This document shows, in pieces, positions 49,405 to 57,696 of a stretch of DNA of 64,000 nucleotides. Source of the stretch: Marinibacterium profundimaris (lineage in GTDB: Bacteria > Pseudomonadota > Alphaproteobacteria > Rhodobacterales > Rhodobacteraceae). Position numbers and translations under genes: made by a program. Position 1 is the stretch's first letter; each line of letters starts with the position of its first letter. Under the pieces are notes generated by a model that was given only the letters and a program-made list of their open reading frames with translations, was not told the origin of the DNA and ran no database searches. The stretch lies in contig NZ_AQQR01000003.1 in NCBI RefSeq assembly GCF_002210095.1, positions 186,001 to 250,000 on the forward strand, in the 5' to 3' direction.

Positions 49405-50289
49405 TCAGCGTTCCCAGAAATAGACGGTGGCCGGCTCCGGCTCCCAGACCTTGGCGCTCTCGATCCCCGGCAGGTCGGCGAAGGCGCGGTATTCGGATCC
49501 GAAGGCCACGTAATCCTCGGTTTCGGCCAGCACCGCCGGTTTGCAGGCGATCGGGTCGCGCACGACGCCAAAGCCGTTGCGGGTGCCCATCACGAAGGTG
49601 AAGAACCCGTCGAGGTCCTGCAGCGTGCCCTCCAGCGCCTCGCCCAGGTTCGCGCCGCCCGCGATGCGCGAGGAGATATAGGCCGCGCCGACCTCGGTGT
49701 CGTTCTCGGTGCGGGTGACAAAGCCCTCGCGCGCCAGCTCGCGGCGCAGGCGGTTGTGGTTCGACAGCGATCCGTTGTGCACCAGGCATTCGTCCGACGC
49801 GGTAGAGAACGGATGCGCGCCCAGCGTGGTCACCGCACTTTCGGTGGCCATCCGCGTGTGGCCGATCCCGTGGCTGCCGCCCATCTCGCGCAGGCCGAAG
49901 CGGGCGGCCACGTCCCGGGGCAGACCGATCTCCTTGAAGATCTCCATCGAGGCGCCGCGCGCCATGATCCGCAGGCCCATCTCTTCCAGCGCCGAAACCG
50001 CCGCATCCGCCGCCGCTTCGGGCAGCGTCACGACGGCATGGGTGTCGATCACCCGGATCCCGGGCGTGGTGCCCGTGGCCTCGGCCAGCCGGGCGTCGAG
50101 CCCGTCGAACGCCGACGTGTCATCCGACTGCACGGTGATCTTCACGCCCTCGCCCTCGGCGCCATAGATCGCGATCCCGGCGCTGTCCGGGCCACGGTCG
50201 GTCATGGTGATCAGCATGTCCGTCAACATCTCGCCCAGCTTCGGGCACAGGTCGTCGTTTTTCAGAAAGAGGCCAACAATGCCACACAT
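49405..50289 (-). CDS. mgsA: N-methylglutamate synthase, class II amidotransferase subunit
   Basis: A 294-residue Ntn-type glutaminase domain that begins 'MCGIVGLFLK', giving the catalytic N-terminal Cys2. 'LTDMLITMTDRGPDSAGIAIYG', 'GHTRMATESAV', 'HPFSTASDECLVHNGSLSNHNRLRREL' and 'NDTEVGAAYI' are standard class II motifs. It resembles GlxB and the N-terminal domain of glutamate synthase. It releases methylamine (in place of ammonia) from gamma-glutamylmethylamide for transfer by MgsBC. First gene of the mgsABC-gmaS-mgdABCD operon; the promoter should lie in 50290-50493. Confidence 0.92.
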   Translation of the reverse strand: MCGIVGLFLKNDDLCPKLGEMLTDMLITMTDRGPDSAGIAIYGAEGEGVKITVQSDDTSAFDGLDARLAEATGTTPGIRVIDTHAVVTLPEAAADAAVSALEEMGLRIMARGASMEIFKEIGLPRDVAARFGLREMGGSHGIGHTRMATESAVTTLGAHPFSTASDECLVHNGSLSNHNRLRRELAREGFVTRTENDTEVGAAYISSRIAGGANLGEALEGTLQDLDGFFTFVMGTRNGFGVVRDPIACKPAVLAETEDYVAFGSEYRAFADLPGIESAKVWEPEPATVYFWER

Positions 50290-50493
50290 GGCGCGTCTCC
50301 GATCTCGCCCGGGGCTCACGGCCCCCCTTGGGCAGAGGATTAATCCGGCTGCGCTTTCCCTGCAAGAAAGAAATTTCACCACACAGAAAATCAATTTGCC
50401 GGGCACGCCAGACCCCCCACCGCTGCTCAACCGTTGTGCAGAGGCCGGCCGCAAGGCCGTTGAAAATCAGGAGCGGTCACCCGGATAGGGGCG
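50290..50493 (-). promoter_or_regulatory. Promoter region of the methylamine (mgs-gmaS-mgd) operon
   Basis: An unusually AT-rich patch (50361-50398) stands out in this GC-rich window, as expected for a promoter. It holds GAAATTTC (50370-50377), a perfect 8-bp palindrome next to CAAGAAAG. This may be where the adjacent XRE-cupin regulator acts. No experimental operator is known to me. Confidence 0.5.
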
Positions 50494-51141
50494 TCACTTC
50501 TGCTGCGGATAGGTGATGATCGACAGGTAGCGCGCGGGCAGGTCGATCAGCACTTCGGGCCCATGCGGCGCGTCGGCGTCGAAGACGAGGGAATCGCCCG
50601 GCTCCAGCAGATACAGCTGATCGCCATGGCGGTAATCCACGGTGCCCTCCAGCATGTAGAGGAATTCGATCCCCTCATGCTGGAAGGTCGGAAAGCGGTC
50701 GCTCTCGTCGTTCAGGTCGATCAAGTAGGGTTCGACCACGACGCCGCTGTCGTTCGAGCCGATATGGCCCAGCAGCCGGTACTGGTGGCCCGCGCGGGTC
50801 CCGGCCCGCGCGATCTCCACCCCCTCGCCCGCCTTGACGTGCATCGCGCCGCGCGGCTCCTCGAAGCCAGAAAACAGCTGCACCAGCGGCACGCGCAGCG
50901 CGTTGGCCAGCGTCTGCAGCGTGGCAAGAGAGGGCGAGATCACGCCGTTCTCAATCTTGGACAGCATCCCCACCGACAGGCCGGTCTGGGTGGCCAGTTC
51001 CGACCCGGTCAGCCGCTGCCGCTTGCGCAGCTCGCGGACCTGGCGGCCAATGGCGACCTCCAGCTTCTTCTCGCGCACCTCGCGGACGGCATGGGGATCC
51101 TGGGTCAGATGGGTGTCGCGGACGCTGGTCTTCTTGGTCAT
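50494..51141 (-). CDS. XRE-family regulator with cupin domain (PuuR-like)
   Basis: A 215-residue repressor/activator. An N-terminal HTH ('IGRQVRELRKRQRLTGSELATQTGLSVGMLSKIENGVISPSLATLQTLANAL', about 29-82) precedes a C-terminal cupin ('FQHEGIEFLYMLEGTVDYRHGDQLYLLEPGDSLVFDADAPHGPEVL'). The cupin has the His and Glu residues that bind a metal or small ligand. E. coli PuuR, controlling gamma-glutamylated putrescine catabolism, has this architecture. It lies between the two amine operons, on the same strand as both, and could respond to a gamma-glutamyl or methylated amine and control both. The start ATG lies 212 bases downstream of the alcohol dehydrogenase stop. Confidence 0.9.
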   Translation of the reverse strand: MTKKTSVRDTHLTQDPHAVREVREKKLEVAIGRQVRELRKRQRLTGSELATQTGLSVGMLSKIENGVISPSLATLQTLANALRVPLVQLFSGFEEPRGAMHVKAGEGVEIARAGTRAGHQYRLLGHIGSNDSGVVVEPYLIDLNDESDRFPTFQHEGIEFLYMLEGTVDYRHGDQLYLLEPGDSLVFDADAPHGPEVLIDLPARYLSIITYPQQK

Positions 51142-51246
51142 GACGCGCCCCTCCTCAGGCGGTTGGGGGGTTTTATGCCATTGGCCGCCCCGGGTACAAC
51201 CTCCGGCCGGCCGCCCCGGCCAGGTGCCCCCTCACCGCCCCGCGCC

Positions 51247-51297
51247 GGGCAGCCCGCGACGGCGGGGCGGGCGGGCGGGAGCTGTCGCGGGCTGCCC
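51247..51297 (-). terminator. Perfect 14-bp hairpin ending the tmm operon
   Basis: GGGCAGCCCGCGAC (51247-51260) pairs exactly with GTCGCGGGCTGCCC (51284-51297) around a 23-base loop. It begins 55 bases after the alcohol dehydrogenase stop in the direction of transcription. No T-run follows, so it may act as an mRNA end or stabiliser and not as a classic terminator. Confidence 0.55.
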
Positions 51298-51352
51298 TGC
51301 GTCCGGCAGGACGCATCCGCCCGGACCGCCCGCACCACAGCCCGCATCCGCG

Positions 51353-52504
51353 TCACCCCTCGAAACAGGAGGCGATGAGCGGCTTGAGGTTCGCCTCGGT
51401 CAGCGCCACCGGGTTGCCGCCGCAGGACGGATCGGTCAGCGCCAGCCGGGTCAGCTCGTCGATATCCGGATCGGTGATGCCCAGCCCCGACAGCGAGGTC
51501 GGAATGCCCAGCCCGGCGATCAGCTCGGCCACGACGCCCCTGAACCCGTCGAAGCCGCCCGCGATCCCCAGGTAAGCCGCGGCCGCCGCGATCCGGTCCT
51601 CGATCTCGGGCCGGTTGAACTCCAGCACCTGCAGCATCACCGCGGCGTTGGTCGTGCCATGATGCGTGTTGTAGATCGCGCCCACGGGGTGCGAGATCGC
51701 ATGGATCGCGCCCAGCCCCTTCTGGAAGGCCGTGGCGCCCATGGCGGCGGCCGACATCATCTGCGCCCGCGCCTCGATATCCGTGCCATCGGCATAGGCG
51801 CGCGGCAGGTAGTCCTTCACCAGCCGCATCCCTTCCAGAGCGATGCCCTGGCTCATCGGGTGGTAATGGGGCGAAGAATAGGCCTCCAGGCAATGGGCGA
51901 AGGCATCCATGCCGGTGCCGGCGGTGATCGCGGGCGGCATGCCCACTGTAAGCTCCGGATCGCAGATCACCTGCGCGGGCAGCATCTTCGGATGGAAGAT
52001 GATCTTCTTCATATGCGTCTCGGAATTGGTCAGCACCGTCGCGCGCCCCACTTCCGACCCGGTCCCGGCGGTGGTCGGCACCGCGATGATCGGCGCGATT
52101 GCATCCGCATCGGCGCGGGTCCACCAGTCGCCGATATCCTCGAAATCCCAGACCGGACGGTCCTGCCCCACCATGAAGGCCACCGTCTTCGCCAGATCCA
52201 GCCCCGAGCCGCCGCCGAAGGCGATCACCCCGTCATGCTCGCCCGCCCGGTAGGCCGCGATCCCGGCGCCGAGATTGGCCTCGGTCGGGTTCGGATCGAC
52301 CTCGGCAAACAGCGCGCGCGCAAAGCCCGCCGCCTCCATCACGTCGAGCGCGGTCTGCGTCACCGGCAGGGCGGCCAGCCCCCGGTCGGTGATCAGGATC
52401 GGGTTGGTCATGCCGGCGGCCTTGCAGGCCTCGCCCAGCTCCTGGATGCGGCCCGCCCCGAAGCGGATGGTGGTGGGATAGGACCAGTTGGCCGTCAGCG
52501 TCAT
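51353..52504 (-). CDS. Iron-containing alcohol dehydrogenase
   Basis: A 383-residue group III alcohol dehydrogenase. NAD-binding 'VIAFGGGSGLDLAKTVAFMV' and 'IIAVPTTAGTGSEVGRATVLT' come before the metal ligands, visible as Asp/His in 'TAGTGMDAFAHCLEAY' and the two His in 'IHAISHPVGAIYNTHHGTTNA'. The ATG at 52504 overlaps the aldehyde dehydrogenase stop (ATGA). Family members oxidise small alcohols such as 1,3-propanediol, lactaldehyde/propanediol, hydroxybutyrate or gamma-glutamyl alcohol-type compounds. In this operon, after a GS-like ligase and an aldehyde dehydrogenase, a hydroxyl-bearing gamma-glutamylated amine is a plausible substrate. Formaldehyde or methanol handling is the alternative. 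Confidence 0.9.
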   Translation of the reverse strand: MTLTANWSYPTTIRFGAGRIQELGEACKAAGMTNPILITDRGLAALPVTQTALDVMEAAGFARALFAEVDPNPTEANLGAGIAAYRAGEHDGVIAFGGGSGLDLAKTVAFMVGQDRPVWDFEDIGDWWTRADADAIAPIIAVPTTAGTGSEVGRATVLTNSETHMKKIIFHPKMLPAQVICDPELTVGMPPAITAGTGMDAFAHCLEAYSSPHYHPMSQGIALEGMRLVKDYLPRAYADGTDIEARAQMMSAAAMGATAFQKGLGAIHAISHPVGAIYNTHHGTTNAAVMLQVLEFNRPEIEDRIAAAAAYLGIAGGFDGFRGVVAELIAGLGIPTSLSGLGITDPDIDELTRLALTDPSCGGNPVALTEANLKPLIASCFEG

Positions 52505-53877
52505 TTGAGTGTCCTCAGGTGGTAGGATTTCGGTCGTGTCAGGTTGTGGTAGCCGATCACCGACAGCGAGCCGCCCTTGCCGGTCTGCTTGCAGCCGGTC
52601 CAGCACAGCGCCGGGTCCAGGTAATCGGCGCGGTTGAGGAAGACGGTCCCGGTCTCAAGCTGTTGCCCGATCGCCTCGGCGCGGTCCATGTCGGAGGTCC
52701 AGAGCGAGGCGGTCAGGCCGTAGGCGCTGTCGTTCATCAGCGCGATCGCCTCCAGGTCGTCGCTGACCGGCATGATGCCGACGACGGGGCCAAAGGTCTC
52801 TTCGCGCATCACGGCCATGTCGTGGGTCACGTTGATCAGGATCTGCGGCGCCACATAGGCCTCGCCCGCGTTCGGGAAAAGCTGCGGGTCGATCAGCGGC
52901 GTGGCGCCCTTGGCGATGGCGTCTTCCACCTGGGCGCGCACCGTCTCGGCAAAGCGCACATGGGCCATGGGGCCCAGCGTCGTCTCGGGATCCAGGGGAT
53001 CGCCCAGCTTGTAGCCCTCGACAATCGCCTGCGCCTTCTCGACGAAGGTTTCGAACAGGGACGCGGCGACATAGATCCGTTCGATCCCGCAGCAGCACTG
53101 GCCCGAGTTGAACATCGCCCCGTCGATCAGCGTGTCGACGGCGGCGTCCAGATCGGCGTCCTCCATGACGTAACCGGGATCCTTGCCGCCCAGCTCAAGC
53201 CCGACGCCCGTAAAGGTGCCCGCGGCGGCGCGTTCGATCGCCTGCCCGCCGCCCACCGATCCGGTGAAATTGACGAAGCCAAAGCGTTTCTCGGCGATCA
53301 GCGTCTCGACCGTGTCGTGATCCAGCGCGAGGTTCTGGAAGACCTCCGCCGGCACGCCCGCCTTGTGGAACGCCTGCGCCAGGTGTTCGCCCACCAGCAG
53401 GGTCTGGGCGGCATGTTTCAGCACCACGGCATTGCCGGCGATCAGTGCGGGCGCCACGGCGTTGATCGCCGTCATGTAGGGGTAGTTCCACGGCGCGATC
53501 ACCAGCACCACACCATGCGGCTCGCGCGTGATGTAGCGGCGGAAGCTCTCGCTGTCCTCGACCTCGATGGGCGCAAGCGCCTGTTCCGCGATCTCGGCCA
53601 TATAGGCGGCACGTTCATGAAAGCCGCCGAATTCGCCGCCGTAGCGGATCGGACGCCCCATCTGGCGTGCCAGGTCGGGGACGATGGTGTCGTTCATCTC
53701 GCCGATGATCTCGACACCCTTCATCACCCGCGCGATGCGCTCCTTCAGCGGCAGCGCGGCCCAGGCGCGCTGCTCGTCTGCCCCTTGCAGGACGGCCTCG
53801 CGGGCGGCATCCGGCGTGAGGAACGGCCGCGAGACCAGCAGCGAGCCGTCGATGGGGGAAATGCAATCGAAGCTCAT
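52501..53877 (-). CDS. NAD(P)-dependent aldehyde dehydrogenase
   Basis: A 458-residue ALDH-superfamily enzyme. 'APWNYPYMTAINAVAPALIAGNAVVLKHA' is the cofactor entry region. 'NFTGSVGGGQAI', the general base in 'GVGLELGGKDPGYVMEDADLD' and the catalytic Cys in 'FNSGQCCCGIERIYV' follow, and 'EETFGPVVGIMPV' closes the fold. It is slightly shorter than most class members (about 480-500). I chose the ATG at 53877 (MSFDCISPIDGSLL), whose overlap with the ligase stop is ATGA. It lies between the GS-like ligase and the iron alcohol dehydrogenase and would oxidise the aldehyde made by the latter, as PuuC does in the putrescine pathway. Confidence 0.9.
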   Translation of the reverse strand: MSFDCISPIDGSLLVSRPFLTPDAAREAVLQGADEQRAWAALPLKERIARVMKGVEIIGEMNDTIVPDLARQMGRPIRYGGEFGGFHERAAYMAEIAEQALAPIEVEDSESFRRYITREPHGVVLVIAPWNYPYMTAINAVAPALIAGNAVVLKHAAQTLLVGEHLAQAFHKAGVPAEVFQNLALDHDTVETLIAEKRFGFVNFTGSVGGGQAIERAAAGTFTGVGLELGGKDPGYVMEDADLDAAVDTLIDGAMFNSGQCCCGIERIYVAASLFETFVEKAQAIVEGYKLGDPLDPETTLGPMAHVRFAETVRAQVEDAIAKGATPLIDPQLFPNAGEAYVAPQILINVTHDMAVMREETFGPVVGIMPVSDDLEAIALMNDSAYGLTASLWTSDMDRAEAIGQQLETGTVFLNRADYLDPALCWTGCKQTGKGGSLSVIGYHNLTRPKSYHLRTLK

Positions 53878-55238
53878 GCCCGTTCGAACCCGCGCTTGAG
53901 TTCCCAGTCCGTCACCGCGCGCTCGAACTCCTCCTGCTCCCATTCCGCGCCGCGCACGTAGTGATCGACCACCGCGTCCCCCAGCGCCGCGCGCAGCATG
54001 GCCGAGCCGCGCAGCACCTCGGTCGCGTCGCGCAGGGTCGTCGGAATGTCCGGGATATCGGTCGCGTCATAGACATCGCCCGTGACCGGAGGCGCCAGGT
54101 CCAGCCCCTCCTCGATCCCCGCGATCCCCGCCGCCAGCAGCGCCGCGATGGCCAGATACGGGTTCAGGTCCGAGCCGCCGATCCGGCATTCGACGCGCAC
54201 CGCCTTGGTCCCGTCGCCACAGAGCCGGAAGCCCGCCGTGCGGTTGTCCACCGACCAGCCGATCTTCGTCGGCGCGAAGGTGCCCTTGGCAAAGCGCTTG
54301 TAGCTGTTGACATAGGGCGCCAGGAACACCGTCAGCTCGGCGGCATATTTCAGCTGACCGGCCATGTAGGCCTTCATCGTCTCGGACATGCCGAGCTTGT
54401 CGTTCGGGTCATGAAAGGCGTTCGAGCCCCCCGACCACAGCGACTGGTGCACGTGGCTGGAAGAGCCGACCTTGTCCGCCGACCATTTCGGCAGGAAGGA
54501 GGCCGAAACACCCTGCTGCCACGCGATCTCTTTCACCGCGTGCTTGGCGATCGTGTGGTATTCGGCGGTGTTCAGCGCGCTGTCGTAGCGGATGTTCAGC
54601 TCTTCCTGCCCGGCCTCGGCCTCGCCCTTGGAATTCTCCACCGGGATCCCGGCGGTGACAAGGTGATTGCGGATCGGCCGCATCACCGCCTCCTCCTTGG
54701 AGGTCTGGAAGATGTGGTAATCCTCGTTGTAATCGCTGATCGTCTTCAGCCCGGCATAGCCCCTTGCCGCGTTCTCCTTCAGCGTGCCCTCGAACAGGAA
54801 GAATTCCAGCTCGGTCGCGCAGAAGGGCGTGAACCCCAGCGCCTCGGCCCGCGCCACCTGCGCCTTGAGGATCGAACGCGGGGATTGCGGGATTTCTTCG
54901 TGGGTATGGTGATCCAGCAGATCGCACAGCACCATCACCGTGCCCTCCAGCCAGGGCAGCGGCCGGATCGTGCCCAGGTCCGGCTTCATCACGTAATCGC
55001 CGTAGCCCTTCGACCAGCTTGTGGTGGCATAGCCCTCGGGCGTGGCCATCTCGATATCGGTGGCCAGCAGGTAATTGCAGCAATGGGTCTCTTCCCAGGC
55101 GCTGGCGAGGAAATGGCTGGCGGTGAACCGCTTGCCCATCAGCCGCCCCTGCATGTCGACAATGCAGGCCAGCACGGTGTCGACCGCGCCAGCCTCCACC
55201 TGCGATTTCAGGTCGTCGAACGTCATGCATCCGGGCAT
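53874..55238 (-). CDS. Glutamine-synthetase-family gamma-glutamyl ligase (second copy, PuuA/GlnA4-like)
   Basis: A 454-residue GS-superfamily enzyme distinct from GmaS. 'VLACIVDMQGRLMGKRFTASHFL', 'CATELEFFLFEG', 'VENSKGEAEAGQEELNIRYD', 'SASFLPKWSADKVGSSSHVHQSLW' and 'NSYKRFAKGTFAPTKIGWSVDNRTAGFRLCGDGTKAVRVECRIGGSDLNPYLAIAA' show intact ATP, glutamate and metal sites. Such enzymes ligate glutamate to an amine: PuuA to putrescine, Streptomyces GlnA4 to ethanolamine. It sits between a dimethylglycine-dehydrogenase-like gene and the coupled ALDH/ADH pair. The ATG at 55238 has AAGGAG nearby. An amino alcohol acceptor is my inference from the downstream ADH. Confidence 0.88.
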   Translation of the reverse strand: MPGCMTFDDLKSQVEAGAVDTVLACIVDMQGRLMGKRFTASHFLASAWEETHCCNYLLATDIEMATPEGYATTSWSKGYGDYVMKPDLGTIRPLPWLEGTVMVLCDLLDHHTHEEIPQSPRSILKAQVARAEALGFTPFCATELEFFLFEGTLKENAARGYAGLKTISDYNEDYHIFQTSKEEAVMRPIRNHLVTAGIPVENSKGEAEAGQEELNIRYDSALNTAEYHTIAKHAVKEIAWQQGVSASFLPKWSADKVGSSSHVHQSLWSGGSNAFHDPNDKLGMSETMKAYMAGQLKYAAELTVFLAPYVNSYKRFAKGTFAPTKIGWSVDNRTAGFRLCGDGTKAVRVECRIGGSDLNPYLAIAALLAAGIAGIEEGLDLAPPVTGDVYDATDIPDIPTTLRDATEVLRGSAMLRAALGDAVVDHYVRGAEWEQEEFERAVTDWELKRGFERA

Positions 55239-55263
55239 CTGGGCATCTCCTTAACTCTTGGTG

Positions 55264-57696
55264 TCAGGACTTGAGCCTGAGATTGTCCGGGTCGTAAAGG
55301 GGCCTGAGGGTCACTTCGGCCGGTATCTTCTCTCCGGCGACGTCCAGCGTGTAGGTTCCGCCGAGGATCCAGTCACTTGTGGCCCCGCCGACGTGCCGGA
55401 CAAAGCCCATGCCGATCGCTTGACCTATCGTGTGGCCATACCCGCCCGAGGCAAGATACCCGACCCGCTCGCCATCGCGAAAGATCGTCTCGCGGCCCAG
55501 CAGCACGGTGTCGGGCGGCGCGGTGAAGGTGGCCAGCCGCCGCTCGGGCACCGTACCCCGCGCGGCCTCCAGCGCGTCCTTTCCGCGAAACGGCGTGTCC
55601 TTCCGGCAGGCCCAGCCCAGCCCCGCCTGCAGCGGCGTGGTGTCCGGCCCGATCTCGCCACCCCAGGCGCGATAGCCCTTCTCAAGGCGCAGCGTCTCGA
55701 TCGCGCGGTAGCCCGCATCGCGCAGCCGGTGCGCGGCCCCGGCCTCGTGCAGCGCCTCGAACACCGCCACGGCATATTCGCTGGGCAGGTGCAGCTCCCA
55801 GCCCGGCTCGCCGGCGTAGGACAGCCGCAGCGCCAGAACCGGCGCGCCTGCGATGAAGATCGTGCGCGCCGCGCCGAAGGCAAAGCCGTCGTTGCTGACA
55901 TCGTCGTCGGTCACCTGCTCCAGGATCGCGCGCGCCTTCGGCCCCATCAGCGACAGCACGGCACCGGCCGATGTCACATCGACCAGCTGCGCGTTCATCC
56001 CCTCGGGTATTCCCCTGGAAATCCAGTCGAAATCCCTCGTGGCAAAGCCCGTCCCGGTGGTGATGTAATACTCGGCCTCCGACAGCCGCGCGCAGGTCAC
56101 ATCGGCCTCGATCCCACCCCGGTCATTGAGCATCTGCGTATAGGTCAGCCGCCCCGGAGGCCCCGCCACATCCCCGGCGGCAATCCAGCTGAGCGCGGCT
56201 TCGGCATCCGGCCCCTTCAGCAGGAACTTGGCGAACGAGCTCTGGTCGAACAGCGCCGCCGCCTCCCGGCAGGATCGGTGTTCCCGCGCGACGGCGGTGA
56301 ACCAGTTGGGCCGCCCGTAGGTGTAGACATCGCGCGCCTCTTCGCCGTCTTCGGCAAACCAGTTGGGCCGCTCCCAGCCCATCTTCTCGCCAAAGACCGC
56401 GCCCCTCTGCGCAATCTGCGCGTAAAGCGGCGAGCGCCGGGCAGGCCGGCCCGAGCTGTGTTCCTCCGACGGCCAGGCCATCGTGTAATGCTTGGCATAG
56501 GCCTCGCTCGTCCGGCTGCGCACCCAGTTGGTGTCGCGATGCGGCCGGCCGAAGCGGCGGATGTCCACGGGCCACAAGTCAAATGGCGGCGCCCCCTTGG
56601 CGACCCATTCCGCCAGCGCCATGCCCGCGCCGCCACCGCTTGCGATGCCGAAGGCGTTGAACCCCGCGCCGACGAAGAAGCCGGGTTGCTCCGGCGCCTC
56701 GCCCAGGATGAAATTCCCGTCCGGCGTGAAGCTTTCGGGCCCGTTGACCATCGACTTGATGCCCGTCGTCTCAAGCGCCGGTACCCGGCCAAGCGCCTTT
56801 TCCATGATCTGTTCGAAATGGTCGACATCATTGTCCAGCAACGAGAACTGGAACCCCTCGGGGATGCCCGCCACGGCCCAGGGCTTCGGGTTGGGTTCAT
56901 AGCCGCCCATCACCAGCCCGCCGACCTCTTCCTTCCAATAGGTCAGCCGGTCGGGATCGCGCAGGGTCGGCAGATCCGATGTCACGCCCGCGATCAGTTC
57001 GGTCACGAGATACTGATGCTCCATCGACACCAGCGGCACGTTCACCCCGTAACGCTTTGAAAAGTCGCGGGTCCATTGGCCGCAGCAGACCACGACCTTT
57101 GGCGTTTCGATCCGGCCCTTCGCGGTTTCCACCCCTGTGATCACACCCTTTTCGATGCTCAGCCCGGTGACCTCGGTCTCTTCCACGATCAGCGCCCCGG
57201 CCATCCGGGCGCCCTTGGCCAGCGACAGGGTGATGTCCGACGGGTTGGCCTGTCCGTCGGTGGGCAGGAAGGCCGCGCCGATGACGTCCGACACATCCAT
57301 CAGGGGCCAGAGCTCCTGCGCCTCGGACGGCGACAGCAGCTGCATGTCGAGGCCAAAGCTTTGCGCCGTGGTCGCCTGGCGCCTGACCTCGGTCCAGCGT
57401 TCGTCGTTACAGGCAAGCCGCAGCCCGCCGTTGCGTTTCCATCCCGTGGCCTGGCCGGTCTCGGCCTCCAGCCGGTCATAGAGATCGACGGAATATCCCA
57501 GCAATTCCGTGATGTTGGCAGAAGATCTCAACTGCCCCACCAAGCCGGCAGCATGAAAGGTGCTGCCCGACGTCAGCTTGTGCCGTTCCAGCAGCACGAC
57601 ATCCACGCCCAGCTTGGCCAGATGATAGGCGGTGGAACAGCCGATGATGCCGCCGCCGATCACGACAACCTGGGCGGTGCTTGGCAGATCTGTCAT
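55264..57696 (-). CDS. Dimethylglycine/sarcosine dehydrogenase-like flavoprotein with GcvT domain
   Basis: An 810-residue FAD oxidoreductase fused to a folate domain. It has FAD-binding 'VVVIGGGIIGCSTAYHLAKLGVDVVLLER', 'TSGSTFHAAGLVGQLRSS' (His for covalent FAD in the family) and 'MVNGPESFTPDGNFILGEAPEQPGFFVGAGFNAFGIASGGGAG'. The FAO_M and GcvT domains follow ('FDQSSFAKFLLKGPDAEAALSWIAAGDV', 'YAGEPGWELHLPSEYA', 'GYRAIETLRLEKGYRAWGGEIGPDTTPLQAGL'). It would remove an N-methyl group and hand it to tetrahydrofolate. Likely substrates are dimethylglycine, sarcosine or another methylated amine. It is coupled by ATGA to the phosphotransferase gene. Confidence 0.9.
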   Translation of the reverse strand: MTDLPSTAQVVVIGGGIIGCSTAYHLAKLGVDVVLLERHKLTSGSTFHAAGLVGQLRSSANITELLGYSVDLYDRLEAETGQATGWKRNGGLRLACNDERWTEVRRQATTAQSFGLDMQLLSPSEAQELWPLMDVSDVIGAAFLPTDGQANPSDITLSLAKGARMAGALIVEETEVTGLSIEKGVITGVETAKGRIETPKVVVCCGQWTRDFSKRYGVNVPLVSMEHQYLVTELIAGVTSDLPTLRDPDRLTYWKEEVGGLVMGGYEPNPKPWAVAGIPEGFQFSLLDNDVDHFEQIMEKALGRVPALETTGIKSMVNGPESFTPDGNFILGEAPEQPGFFVGAGFNAFGIASGGGAGMALAEWVAKGAPPFDLWPVDIRRFGRPHRDTNWVRSRTSEAYAKHYTMAWPSEEHSSGRPARRSPLYAQIAQRGAVFGEKMGWERPNWFAEDGEEARDVYTYGRPNWFTAVAREHRSCREAAALFDQSSFAKFLLKGPDAEAALSWIAAGDVAGPPGRLTYTQMLNDRGGIEADVTCARLSEAEYYITTGTGFATRDFDWISRGIPEGMNAQLVDVTSAGAVLSLMGPKARAILEQVTDDDVSNDGFAFGAARTIFIAGAPVLALRLSYAGEPGWELHLPSEYAVAVFEALHEAGAAHRLRDAGYRAIETLRLEKGYRAWGGEIGPDTTPLQAGLGWACRKDTPFRGKDALEAARGTVPERRLATFTAPPDTVLLGRETIFRDGERVGYLASGGYGHTIGQAIGMGFVRHVGGATSDWILGGTYTLDVAGEKIPAEVTLRPLYDPDNLRLKS

